Both the position numbers and the translations under genes were made by a program. From the NCBI GenBank assembly GCA_019359075.1, contig JAHHIB010000035.1:1-64000 (forward strand): a DNA stretch of 64,000 bases. The letters run 5' to 3'. This DNA is from Kalymmatonema hyalinum WJT4-NPBG1. GTDB taxonomy: Bacteria > Cyanobacteriota > Cyanobacteriia > Cyanobacteriales > Nostocaceae. Shown here in pieces: positions 55,215-64,000 of the stretch. Every line of letters starts with the position of its first letter. Position 1 is the first letter of the stretch. The notes under the pieces are model-generated. The model was not told where the DNA came from. It saw only the letters and a list, made by a program, of their open reading frames with translations, and ran no database searches.

Positions 55215-57200
55215 ATGTCTATTGAATTTGGGCGGGAAATCTGTGGCAATCTCGACATCGCACAATCGCGGGAATGGTTAGTCACCAATGGCATCGGTGG
55301 TTACGCTTCTGGTACTGTGGCAAGTTTGCTGACGCGTCGCTATCACGGTTTGCTGGTAGCAGCATTGAAACCGCCTCTGGGTCGCACTTTGCTGCTGACA
55401 AAACTGGATGAAACTGCCTTGTATGACGCTCGCTCTTTCTCTCTGCACACGAACCGTTGGGTGGATGGTATCGTCAGTCCCCAAGGCTACCAGCACATTG
55501 AACGCTTTTCCTTGGAAGGCACAATTCCTGTGTGGCGTTTTGCCTTTGCTGACGCTTTGTTAGAAAAACGGGTGTGGATGCAGCAGGGAGCTAACACAAC
55601 CTATGTCCAATATACCCTGCGTCGCGCCACCCAACCGTTAAAGCTGACGCTGAAAGCAATGGTCAACTACCGCGATTATCACGGCAGTACCCAAAGCAAC
55701 GGTTGGCAGATGAGTATTGAGCCAGTTACACAAGGAATTTGTGTCGCTGCTTATCCGGGTGCTGTACCACTGTATCTTCTGAGTGACCACGGCAGTGCAT
55801 CTGTTGTCCACAATTGGTATTACGGATTTGACCTGGCAGTTGAACGCTACCGAGGACTGAGCGACAAAGAAGACCACCTCCACGCTGCTACTTTTGAAGC
55901 TACACTCAATCCTCGCTCATCGCTCACGTTTGTCGCCAGTACTGAAAAGCAACCAGACTTGGATGGTGAAGCAGCACTCCACCACCGTCACGTTCAAGAG
56001 CAGAAGTTAATCGAACTCTGGAAATCTAACCGACCCCTCCATGCTCCTGATTCTCCTGCCTGGATCAATCATTTAGTGTTGGCTGCTGACCAGTTTATTG
56101 TTGACCGCTCTGTGCCAGAACACCCTCACGGCAAAACCATCATCGCTGGTTATCACTGGTTTAGTGACTGGGGACGCGATACGATGATTAGCCTACCTGG
56201 GTTGACCCTTGCCACTGAACGCCCAGAGATAGCACGCTCAGTTCTCCGCACCTTTGCCACGTATGTAGACCAGGGAATGTTACCCAATCGCTTCCCCGAT
56301 GCGGGTGAAACACCTGAATACAATACAGTCGATGCGACTCTCTGGTATTTTGAAGCAGTCCGCGCTTACTACAGCGCCACTGAGGATGATGATTTGTTGC
56401 ATGAACTCTTTGGGGTGCTTGCAGATATCATCGACTGGCACTGTCGCGGCACTCGCTACAACATCCACCTCGATTCCACCGATGGTTTGCTTTACGCAGG
56501 GGAAACGGGTGTGCAACTCACCTGGATGGATGCCAAAGTCGGAGATTGGGTGGTAACACCACGTATCGGTAAACCCATAGAGATAAATGCGCTTTGGTAT
56601 AATGCCTTACGGACAATGGCAAACTTTGCTCGCCACATTGGCAAGGCCCATCAGGAGTATGAGGCGATCGCCGACCGTACCCAAGTCAGATTTTCTCGCT
56701 TTTGGAATCAACAGACAGGCTACTGCTACGATGTGCTGGATGGTCCCGATGGAGATGACCCATCCTTGCGCCCTAACCAGATTTTTGCCGTCTCCTTACC
56801 CGAAAGCCCGCTCACGCCAGCGCAACAACGAGGAGTGGTCGATTCTTGTGGGCGGATGCTGCTAACTTCGCATGGATTGCGTTCGCTTGCCCCTGAGCAT
56901 ACCCAATACCAGGGAAACTACGGAGGTAATCAGTATCAACGCGATGGAGCCTATCATCAAGGAACAGTCTGGGGTTGGTTACTAGGTTCCTTTGTCCTGG
57001 CACATATGCGTGTCTATAAAAATCCAGCTATTGCTCGTCAGTTCCTAGAGCCAATGGCGAACCATCTCACTGCTCACGGTGTCGGTAATCTCAGCGAAAT
57101 TTTTGATGGCAATGCCCCTATGACCCCACGGGGATGTATTGCCCAAGCGTGGACAGTAGCAGAGGTTTTGCGTGCTTGGCTTGCGACAGAGAATTCCTAA
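55215..57200 (+). CDS. Glycogen debranching enzyme (amylo-alpha-1,6-glucosidase family)
   Basis: A 661-residue enzyme that should hydrolyse alpha-1,6 branch residues of glycogen. The N-terminal domain has NGIGGYASGTVASLLTRRYHGLLV and the C-terminal (alpha/alpha)6 domain has WFSDWGRDTMISLPGL, TVDATLWYF and DGAYHQGTVWGWLLG, all family hallmarks. The likely catalytic acids lie in GRDTM and the later ones around NLSEIFDG. It is not of the GH13 GlgX type. It stands alone. Confidence 0.93.
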   Translation: MSIEFGREICGNLDIAQSREWLVTNGIGGYASGTVASLLTRRYHGLLVAALKPPLGRTLLLTKLDETALYDARSFSLHTNRWVDGIVSPQGYQHIERFSLEGTIPVWRFAFADALLEKRVWMQQGANTTYVQYTLRRATQPLKLTLKAMVNYRDYHGSTQSNGWQMSIEPVTQGICVAAYPGAVPLYLLSDHGSASVVHNWYYGFDLAVERYRGLSDKEDHLHAATFEATLNPRSSLTFVASTEKQPDLDGEAALHHRHVQEQKLIELWKSNRPLHAPDSPAWINHLVLAADQFIVDRSVPEHPHGKTIIAGYHWFSDWGRDTMISLPGLTLATERPEIARSVLRTFATYVDQGMLPNRFPDAGETPEYNTVDATLWYFEAVRAYYSATEDDDLLHELFGVLADIIDWHCRGTRYNIHLDSTDGLLYAGETGVQLTWMDAKVGDWVVTPRIGKPIEINALWYNALRTMANFARHIGKAHQEYEAIADRTQVRFSRFWNQQTGYCYDVLDGPDGDDPSLRPNQIFAVSLPESPLTPAQQRGVVDSCGRMLLTSHGLRSLAPEHTQYQGNYGGNQYQRDGAYHQGTVWGWLLGSFVLAHMRVYKNPAIARQFLEPMANHLTAHGVGNLSEIFDGNAPMTPRGCIAQAWTVAEVLRAWLATENS

Positions 57201-57336
57201 AAGGTTTCTTGCGATGTGCAATGCCTAGAGATGAGTTTTTCCTGAGTCTATCCTGCATTTTTCTCGTCGCATTTTCACTATCAATTTCTCATCAGAAATT
57301 CAGCCTTATTTAGGGCAGGACTGTTTCATTGTCTGA

Positions 57337-57615
57337 AGCCAACCGGGACGGATTTATATTGCTCTGCCAGATCACCACCTGCTTGTGGAATCGGGGCATA
57401 TCCGAGTAACTCGCGGACCTAAGGAAAATCGCTTTCGTCCCTCGATTGACGTCTTGTTTCGCTCCGCCGCCCGGAGCTATGATCCGCAAGTGATTGGGGT
57501 AGTTCTAACTGGATTGCTTGATGATGGGGCATCTGGGCTGTACGCGGTGAAGGAGCAAAGCGGGAAAGGGGTTGTCCAAAACCAGCCTTTGCCCCAACCG
57601 CATGTGTGTATTTGA
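57337..57615 (+). pseudogene. Fragment of a CheB-type methylesterase
   Basis: The open stretch from a TGA at 57334 encodes GRIYIALPDHHLLVESGHIRVTRGPKENR.., then PSIDVLFRSAA and VIGVVLTGLLDDGASGL, the middle of the CheB catalytic domain with its conserved Asp region. Both the N-terminal part with the nucleophilic GASTGG Ser motif and the C-terminal end are missing; the last residues (VVQNQPLPQPHVCI) do not fit the family. No chemotaxis genes lie nearby. It is best read as a relic. Confidence 0.85.
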
Positions 57616-57670
57616 TGCAAGTCAGAAGCGCTATAGTTTTGATGCCATCAACACAGAAGGTTTTTGATGG

Positions 57671-58444
57671 TTAAGTCTCGCCTTCGGGTAACGTGAGGAT
57701 TTCAACGCCGTCTTCAGTCACAGCGAGAGTATGCTCAAATTGAGCGGAAAGCTTGCGATCGCGTGTCACAGCAGTCCAACCATCGCCCAGAAGCTCGACT
57801 TCCCAAGTGCCTTCGTTAATCATTGGCTCAATGGTAAAAACCATACCAGATCGTAGACGTTTTCCCTTGCCTCGTGTCCCAAAGTGGGGAATTTCCGGTG
57901 CAGTATGGAAAACGTTGCTAACACCGTGTCCTACAAAGTCTCGCACCACCGAAAACCCCTGTGCCTCGGCATATTCTTGAATGGCTGCACCAATATCCCC
58001 AACGCGTGATCCTGGCTTAACCTCAGCAATACCCCTTCTCAAGCACTCCTGTGTCACCTCAACCAGCTTTTTGGCTTTTGGCGAAGGTGTGCCAACAAAG
58101 AATGTCTTGGATGTATCACCGTGGTAGCCATCAACAAGCGGCGTTACATCAATATTAATGATGTCACCTTCCTTGAGGATTTGCTTGGCATTGGGAATCC
58201 CGTGACAGATGACTTCATTAACACTCGTGCAAATTGACTTAGGAAAGCCCTTGTAGCCAAGAGGTGCGCTTTTTGCACCATGCGCCTGTGTCCACCGTTC
58301 AGCTTCGTCATTCAGATCCAAGGTGCTTACCCCTGGCTTGACCATTGGTTCAAGATGGTGTAAAAGTTCGGCTGCCAAGCGTCCAGCCTTACGCATCTTG
58401 TCTAGTTCCCTGTTAGATAAAATAACAATCGTTTCGCTTTTCAT
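57671..58444 (-). CDS. map: Methionine aminopeptidase
   Basis: Removes the initiator methionine. The 257-residue protein has metal ligands in NIDVTPLVDGYHGDTSKTF (two Asp), FVGHGVSNVFH (His), FTIEPMI (Glu) and FEHTLAVTEDG (Glu). It is a type I enzyme of standard length. The upstream gene for a BvdR-like reductase ends only five bases before its start, so the two are probably cotranscribed. Confidence 0.97.
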   Translation of the reverse strand: MKSETIVILSNRELDKMRKAGRLAAELLHHLEPMVKPGVSTLDLNDEAERWTQAHGAKSAPLGYKGFPKSICTSVNEVICHGIPNAKQILKEGDIINIDVTPLVDGYHGDTSKTFFVGTPSPKAKKLVEVTQECLRRGIAEVKPGSRVGDIGAAIQEYAEAQGFSVVRDFVGHGVSNVFHTAPEIPHFGTRGKGKRLRSGMVFTIEPMINEGTWEVELLGDGWTAVTRDRKLSAQFEHTLAVTEDGVEILTLPEGET

Positions 58445-58449
58445 GTAAT

Positions 58450-59463
58450 TTAATGTAAAGCATCATCCAATACTACCGTTACCCCCATTTGGGCAGAACG
58501 TCGTGCCGCATCCGCCACTTTCAGAGTGTACAAGCTTTCTTCTGAGGTGACGTATATGGGAGTACCATCAATGAGATGGTCTAACACTATTGTCGTATCT
58601 TTGGCAAACAAACCCCGACGATTACCAACTTCTATCGGCTTTGTTTCCCCTAGCTGTACCAAAACTCCCGTGTCGCCATCAAAAAGTAATCCCCCGTTTT
58701 CACCATGAACTTCAAACTTACGTTCTGGTTGCCACAAAGTTTCGCCTTTACCGTAGACAACATGGGCTAACAGCCCGCTATTAAAAGACAGATGAGTATC
58801 GCAGAAACAACTTTGGTAATACTCTGTTTCTTCTATCTGCCAAAATCGGTTATGACAGTTGACCGATAAAACTTTACCAAACAAATCTACAAGACGGTGC
58901 AAGCGGGAAAGTGCGCCAATCAAAGGAAAGCCGAAAAGCTCGTGGCAGTAGGTCCACTTCCGGGGCGCAGGATGCTGGGGATTAATGGTATTGTAGCGCA
59001 CAAAAAATACTTGACCAACTTCTGGGAGGTATTGCTTCAAGGCTTGATGTAAACCACCCAAAAGTTCAAGATGTTCGACATGGAGCAATTTTTTTTGTGC
59101 TTTGGAAAGGGCAATAAGTTCTTCAGCTTCTGCCACGTCTACAGAAAGGGGATACTCTACAACAACATGTTTACCGTTCTCCAGCGCTTTTCGTGCAATT
59201 GCACCATGATCCCGAGTCACAGTAGAAATGACCACCAAGTCTATATTGTCTTGCTCTACCAGTTGCTGCCAAGAATCTATCACCTCAGCCTGGTAGTCTC
59301 TAGCAAAGGCTTCTATCTTCTCGGGCGTATGACCGGCAACAGCAACGAGATGTGAGCGTTGATCATGCACCAATGTTTCAGCCCGGAGCTTTGCTGCATA
59401 CCCAGTACCAACCAAACCCACCCTTACTGGGCATTTTTGTGAAAAAGCTGAGTTATCGTACAT
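58450..59463 (-). CDS. Gfo/Idh/MocA oxidoreductase, probable biliverdin reductase-like
   Basis: A 337-residue NAD(P)-dependent dehydrogenase with an N-terminal Rossmann motif VGLVGTGYAAKLRAE. Segments such as LLHVEHLELLGGLHQA, APRKWTYCHELFGFPLIGALSRLHRLVDLFG and VVYGKGE strongly resemble cyanobacterial biliverdin reductase (BvdR, Synechocystis slr1784) as I remember it. BvdR makes bilirubin from biliverdin. Substrate assignment is probable, not proven. The start is taken at MYDNSAF (59463), four codons after an upstream ATG. It is linked to map. Confidence 0.8.
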   Translation of the reverse strand: MYDNSAFSQKCPVRVGLVGTGYAAKLRAETLVHDQRSHLVAVAGHTPEKIEAFARDYQAEVIDSWQQLVEQDNIDLVVISTVTRDHGAIARKALENGKHVVVEYPLSVDVAEAEELIALSKAQKKLLHVEHLELLGGLHQALKQYLPEVGQVFFVRYNTINPQHPAPRKWTYCHELFGFPLIGALSRLHRLVDLFGKVLSVNCHNRFWQIEETEYYQSCFCDTHLSFNSGLLAHVVYGKGETLWQPERKFEVHGENGGLLFDGDTGVLVQLGETKPIEVGNRRGLFAKDTTIVLDHLIDGTPIYVTSEESLYTLKVADAARRSAQMGVTVVLDDALH

Positions 59464-60229
<766 letters not shown>

Positions 60230-60785
60230 AGCTTAGGCACCTCAAAAATCAACTTCCAAGAGCCACTGATGTGGTAAAGACAGAAAAAAAAGCAGGATAG
60301 ACAGAGAAATATTCCCCCTGTGCTGTGTCTGTTGGTTACACCTAGTTTGGCAATAAGTCTATATTCAGGTTATGCAAGCAGGAACACAGAAAACCCTATG
60401 CTCCTGCTTGCATAACTTACTTACACTGTGACAGAGTGGCTTAAAGGGTATTCGTAGACAAATGAAGGTGCAGCAAATTGCTGGTTAAATAAGCTATAAA
60501 TTGATATAGTAGGCTAACTTTTTATACTTTCAAGATTTTTTGGACACTTATAATTTTATTTAATAATCTAAGGAGTAGAGACTCAGTCTTATAAAAAAAA
60601 CTTATCGTGATTAACTAACTAAATTTCATTACTAATCGAGTTCGATTTCCGGTTGCATCGTTTTATTTTTCTCGTAGTATCAGAAGTGAAGCAAATTTTA
60701 ATGAACGGCTGATCCCATAGGATTAGCCGTGGTATTTGCTTTAGCATAACTTATACAATCCGTTTGCAAAAAAGAGGATTACTAA
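60230..60785. other. Gap between the two ferredoxin genes
   Basis: Contains the 3' end and terminator of unit A (to 60414), about 100 bases of spacer, and the promoter region of unit B (from 60518). No other gene is seen. Confidence 0.6.
60371..60414 (+). terminator. Terminator-like hairpin after ferredoxin copy 1
   Basis: A perfect 13-bp stem (TATGCAAGCAGGA / TCCTGCTTGCATA) with an 18-base loop. There is no strong T-run, but its place at the end of the transcript unit, and a counterpart after copy 2, argue for a 3'-end role. Confidence 0.6.
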
Positions 60786-61088
60786 ATGCCGACTTTCAAG
60801 GTAACTCTGGTTAACGAAAGCGAAGGGCTAAACCAAACAATTGACGTTAATGACGATGAATATATTCTAGACGCTGCTGAAGAAGCTGGTCTTGACCTAC
60901 CCTACTCTTGCCGTGCTGGTGCTTGCTCTACCTGTGCTGGTAAACTCAAATCTGGTCCTGCGCCTGACCAGTCTGACCAGTCTTTCTTAGATGATGACCA
61001 GATGGAAGCTGGATATATCTTGACTTGTGTCGCTTACCCAACTGGAGACTGCACCATCGAAACCCACAAGGAAGAGGAACTTTACTAA
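60786..61088 (+). CDS. petF: [2Fe-2S] plant-type ferredoxin, canonical copy
   Basis: A 100-residue ferredoxin that accepts electrons from photosystem I. The cluster motif is canonical ([10 protein letters not shown], with C42, C47, C50, then C81 in LTCVAYPTG). It ends THKEEELY as vegetative PetF proteins do. There is one extra residue in [11 protein letters not shown] and an extra Cys at 89. AGAGGA precedes the ATG. Confidence 0.95.
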   Translation: MPTFKVTLVNESEGLNQTIDVNDDEYILDAAEEAGLDLPYSCRAGACSTCAGKLKSGPAPDQSDQSFLDDDQMEAGYILTCVAYPTGDCTIETHKEEELY

Positions 61089-61239
61089 AAGTTAGACATC
61101 TCAAAAATCAACCTCTTAGAAGAGTATCCGATGTCGTAGAGACACAAAAGTAAAAGAAGCAGTACAGACAACAGAAATCATCCTCTGTTGTGTCTGCTCC
61201 AACACCTACTTTGGCATTCAGTCTAGATTCATGTTATGT

Positions 61240-61273
61240 AAGCAGGAGCACAGGGAATCCCGCGTTCCTGCTT
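61240..61273 (+). terminator. Terminator-like hairpin after ferredoxin copy 2
   Basis: An 8-bp stem AAGCAGGA / TCCTGCTT, corresponding to the longer hairpin at 60371-60414 and followed by a T/A-rich tract (TATTAATTTAATTTT). Confidence 0.6.
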
Positions 61274-61364
61274 TATTAATTTAATTTTAGCAATTTCCAC
61301 AAGCATCCCTGTGTTGAGCTGCAAGGGAAGGAAAGCATTTTGAGCGTGATAGATATAGATTTGC

Positions 61365-62960
61365 TCAGTTTGTTTGCGCAATCCCGTTGCCGAGAATTTG
61401 AGTTTTAGTCCCAGGATAGTAGAACTGAAGAATCTTTGGACTTGACCAGCCGAGGTTAGCTAAATTTTGAGCACCCACTTGACTCAAGCCAACTCCATGT
61501 CCTAAACCACCACCAACAAAGGCGTATCCCCAAAGTTCTGAGTTACCTTTATTTAATGGTTGTAGGTAAAACAGGGTGCTGATAGGAGCCATAAAGGCAC
61601 TGCGAACTTCGTCTTTATGTAAAGAAAATGTGCCAATCTCTGTTTTGACATCGAGTTTGAGAATCCGACCGCTCTTGCTTCGCTCTACTACCTTCATCTC
61701 TCGGATAGTTTTGAACTTCGCATAGGGACTGTTTTTCACCTTGAGAAATTTTTGTAAACCCTTGGTAATGTCTTTCAAGCTCGTTTCCCGACGCCAACGG
61801 AACAAGTCCCTCTCACTTTCATTAAATCCTTGTTTGAGACTGATAAACTGTTGAAATTGGTTTTCATCGGCTAAATTCTGCCCAGACAAGTTCCATATAT
61901 CATGGCTCGGAGCATCTACTATCGGTTGGAGATAGGGACGGTCATCACCATTCCAGACATCGCTAAAGGAAGCGGTGACGCCACCAGTTGTGGAAGAATA
62001 TAAAGCATCCACTAGCTGGTTTTTATAAGTGAGAACCATACCCCGTGTTGTGGCGATCGCCCGATCTGTCTTCGGTGTCACTCCACTCAACCCATAATAA
62101 ACTTGACAGTGAGTATCGGCGCATAATTGATACCCATCTATAGCGAATCTATGTAAATTTCGTAATGCATAAGTCCGAGCGAGAACCGCTTGTGCTTCCA
62201 TTGCTGGCATGGGAGCTGTCGCGCCAATTTCATACGGCACCACTCCACGCAAGTATGTTTCTAAAAGCACTTCATTGACGAGAGTATAGTCACCATAAGC
62301 ATTTGGCTGCAACTTCATGCGTCCAGGGTAAAGACGTGCTTTCTCGGGTTTTTTACTTTCATTGACCCGAATCAAATTTTTGTCGCTACTAATTTCTAAA
62401 TTATCTGGGCTGAAGCGTTTGCCATCCACTTGCCAAGTGACTCGGGGTACGTTTTGTAAAACTTGGGTATCGACAAAAGCAGTCTTTTGACCAGCAGCTT
62501 GCACGCTTTGCAACAGCAAACGTCTGAGTAAGGGAGTGTTATAAACTTCCCGTTTTGCCCAAACTTGCCAGCGTTCTGGTTGGGCTATTTCTACTTCTAT
62601 CCCGCGATCGCGCCAGTTTTTCGCACTATCTTCAGCGGTTTCATACGTACGGAATGTTCCCAAGACGACCCTTTCCTTGACGACTGCTGCTGGCAAAGCT
62701 TGCATCAAGACTTCTAGTTTGACAGGCTTGGTCGTGACTAAAGTTTGCTGGGTACTCCCATCTTGAAACTTCAACCTCAAGCGATCGCCTTTGGTGGGTT
62801 CTAATTGCAGCGCTTCTGTAGGCTTATCTCCAAATCGCTGCACAATGCCAATGCTGATTTCCACATCCTTTGTTCTACTTGCTGGACCCGACGCCCCAGT
62901 TAGACCCAACAAACAAAACGTGGTGAGTACCGTGTAAGAAATACGCCAAATGATTTTCAT
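61365..62960 (-). CDS. SpoIID/LytB domain protein
   Basis: A 531-residue exported protein. The signal peptide is ISYTVLTTFCLLGLTGASG. An SPOR-like segment (VVLGTFRTYETAEDSAKNWRDRGIEVEIAQ) precedes the SpoIID core (about 230-510: YLRGVVPYEIGATAPMPAMEAQAVLARTYAL, then STTGGVTASFSDVWNG and GGGLGHGVGLSQVGAQNLA). SpoIID proteins cleave peptidoglycan glycan strands lacking stem peptides or enhance amidases; the cyanobacterial form likely acts in the cell wall, perhaps at septa. It is convergent with the ferredoxin gene. Confidence 0.92.
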   Translation of the reverse strand: MKIIWRISYTVLTTFCLLGLTGASGPASRTKDVEISIGIVQRFGDKPTEALQLEPTKGDRLRLKFQDGSTQQTLVTTKPVKLEVLMQALPAAVVKERVVLGTFRTYETAEDSAKNWRDRGIEVEIAQPERWQVWAKREVYNTPLLRRLLLQSVQAAGQKTAFVDTQVLQNVPRVTWQVDGKRFSPDNLEISSDKNLIRVNESKKPEKARLYPGRMKLQPNAYGDYTLVNEVLLETYLRGVVPYEIGATAPMPAMEAQAVLARTYALRNLHRFAIDGYQLCADTHCQVYYGLSGVTPKTDRAIATTRGMVLTYKNQLVDALYSSTTGGVTASFSDVWNGDDRPYLQPIVDAPSHDIWNLSGQNLADENQFQQFISLKQGFNESERDLFRWRRETSLKDITKGLQKFLKVKNSPYAKFKTIREMKVVERSKSGRILKLDVKTEIGTFSLHKDEVRSAFMAPISTLFYLQPLNKGNSELWGYAFVGGGLGHGVGLSQVGAQNLANLGWSSPKILQFYYPGTKTQILGNGIAQTN

Positions 62961-63289
62961 GGAATCTTTGTTTTGCCGCCACAGCTGTCTAGGGGTAGAT
63001 GATCGCCAAAATCATTATTAGGTAAGAAGGATAATGTCAGACATACTTGGTTGCAAGCCCCTAAAACGGAAAAAATCCGTCCAGAAAAATTCAAGCGAAG
63101 CATCCTGATTTTAAGACCCCCCTTTCATCTTTAGGGTTCCTTTTGAGCATTCTGACTTTCCTATGTAGTGTAGTAGTTTTTGGCACAAGTTATTTGCTCA
63201 AACCAATACCTGTTTCATAACCAAAACCAGTTGCAACTTGAAGTCATAACGATTATGATTTATCAAGAGCGACAAAACACCACTCATAT
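62961..63289. other. Divergent promoter region, nothing named
   Basis: A 329-base gap between the SpoIID-like gene and sulfiredoxin. I see only a short 5-bp hairpin (ACGGA-AAAAA-TCCGT, 63066-63080) and no ORF. Confidence 0.5.
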
Positions 63290-63550
63290 ATGGTCATTCA
63301 AGAGATTCCTTTAAATCAGATACGGCGACCTTTGCCACGCCAAAACGACCCAGAAAAGGTAAAAGCTTTAATGGAATCGATTGCTGCCATTGGGCAGAAA
63401 GAACCAATCGATGTTTTAGAAGTCGATGGACAGTACTACGGATTTTCTGGATGCCATCGCTACGAAGCTTGCCAGCGTTTGGGTAAAGAAACTATCATCG
63501 CTAGAGTCCGCAAAGCCCCTAAAAGTGTTTTGAAGATGCATCTGGCATAA
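63290..63550 (+). CDS. srx: Sulfiredoxin
   Basis: An ATP-dependent reductase of over-oxidised (sulfinic) 2-Cys peroxiredoxin. The 86-residue protein has a ParB-like fold: [26 protein letters not shown], then the signature FSGCHRYEA with the catalytic Cys and phosphate-binding His-Arg. Known cyanobacterial Srx proteins have this size. A Dps gene follows 52 bases downstream, consistent with a shared peroxide-stress unit. Confidence 0.93.
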   Translation: MVIQEIPLNQIRRPLPRQNDPEKVKALMESIAAIGQKEPIDVLEVDGQYYGFSGCHRYEACQRLGKETIIARVRKAPKSVLKMHLA

Positions 63551-63602
63551 GCTTGTCTTTTGTCTTTGGTACGACAATTCAATAAATCATTTGGAGAAAA
63601 TT

Positions 63603-64000
63603 ATGCCAAGTCAAACATTCCCAGTAAACATTGGTATTGACGAAGCAAGCAGGGCTAAAATTGCCGAAGGTTTATCTCGCCTGCTGGCTGATACTTATAC
63701 GCTGTACCTGAAAACTCATAACTTTCATTGGAACGTCACAGGACCGATGTTCCAAACTCTGCATCTGTTGTTTGAGACCCAGTATACAGAGTTAGCGGCA
63801 GCAGTTGATTTGATTGCCGAACGAATCAGAGCATTGGGCTATCCTGCACCCGGTACTTACAGCGAGTTTACCCAACTCAGTTCCATTTCAGAAAGTCCTG
63901 GTGTCCCCAAAGCTACAGAAATGATCCGCCTGCTTGTCGAAGGACAAGAAGCCGTTGTTAGAACTGCGCGGTCTATTTTCCCTGTTGTGGATGAAGTTCA
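63603..64000 (+). CDS. Dps family ferritin-like protein, cut by the window end
   Basis: The first 132 codons of a Dps-type mini-ferritin that stores iron using hydrogen peroxide and may protect DNA. The first helix has [27 protein letters not shown], containing the ferroxidase His and Asp/Glu ligand region ([18 protein letters not shown]). GGAGA lies before the ATG. The remaining C-terminal part is beyond the window. Downstream of srx in the same orientation. Confidence 0.94.
   Translation, partial: MPSQTFPVNIGIDEASRAKIAEGLSRLLADTYTLYLKTHNFHWNVTGPMFQTLHLLFETQYTELAAAVDLIAERIRALGYPAPGTYSEFTQLSSISESPGVPKATEMIRLLVEGQEAVVRTARSIFPVVDEV

Larger units (their letters stand above)
60518..61273 (+). 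repeat. Tandem duplication unit B (promoter, ferredoxin, terminator)
   Basis: Second copy of the unit at 59664-60414. The two genes start 856 bases apart. Similarity outside the coding region is still clear but with many substitutions and small gaps, so the event is not very recent. Confidence 0.85.

Overview
The window comes from a filamentous, probably heterocyst-forming cyanobacterium (order Nostocales). Evidence for this: a near-canonical NtcA, a minC-minD-minE cluster, plant-type [2Fe-2S] ferredoxins, several families known mainly from cyanobacteria (COP23, DUF1400, DUF3084, DUF3146, DUF6464, a BvdR-like reductase), many HIP1 octamers (GCGATCGC), heptanucleotide STRR-type repeats and many dispersed stem-loops. 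I see no rRNA, tRNA, CRISPR array or intact insertion sequence.

Layout. 0-8 kb: a NACHT NTPase with a run of near-identical HEAT repeats, a small DUF6464-like protein, fmt, a 1.3-kb gene-free stretch and an exported protein of unknown function. 8-11 kb: minC, minD, minE. 11-18 kb: a likely four-gene set with two paralogous membrane proteins on either side of a Cache-HAMP-GGDEF-EAL protein, followed by a four-carbon acid sugar kinase; upstream of it lies a GTPase with a DUF697-like tail. 18-31 kb: tpiA, folP, an SPFH protein, a remnant region with an orphan ribbon-helix-helix gene and stem-loops, a DUF1400 hydrolase, a polysaccharide export protein, an ABC ATPase, hisB, fabI and ntcA. 29-37 kb: DUF3084, YqgF, DUF3146, an unusual 502-residue protein with a DnaJ-C-like segment, and pnp. 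37-43 kb: a SNF2-family helicase interrupted in its Walker A loop by a homing-endonuclease intein, paired with a SWIM zinc-finger protein. 43-49 kb: Trypco1-like protein, UPF0175/DUF3368 toxin-antitoxin pair, Uma2 nuclease, SDR, TPR lipoprotein, a shortened COP23 protein and a pentapeptide-repeat membrane protein. 49-55 kb: desC divergent from a TetR regulator with a recombinase-like C-terminus and two palindromic candidate operators, msrB, and a second pentapeptide-repeat membrane protein. 55-64 kb: glycogen debranching enzyme, cheB fragment, map, BvdR-like reductase, a tandem duplication of a ferredoxin gene with its promoter and terminator, a SpoIID-like protein, sulfiredoxin and a Dps protein cut by the window end.

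Most genes are housekeeping and ordinary. The parts that best repay a second look are the helicase intein, the c-di-GMP enzyme between two paralogs, the TetR/recombinase-like fusion facing desC, the 502-residue DnaJ-C-like/glycine-rich protein, the nonapeptide repeats in MinC, the duplicated and diverged ferredoxins, and the RHH/stem-loop remnant near 21 kb. All family names rest on reading motifs by eye; no database search was run.
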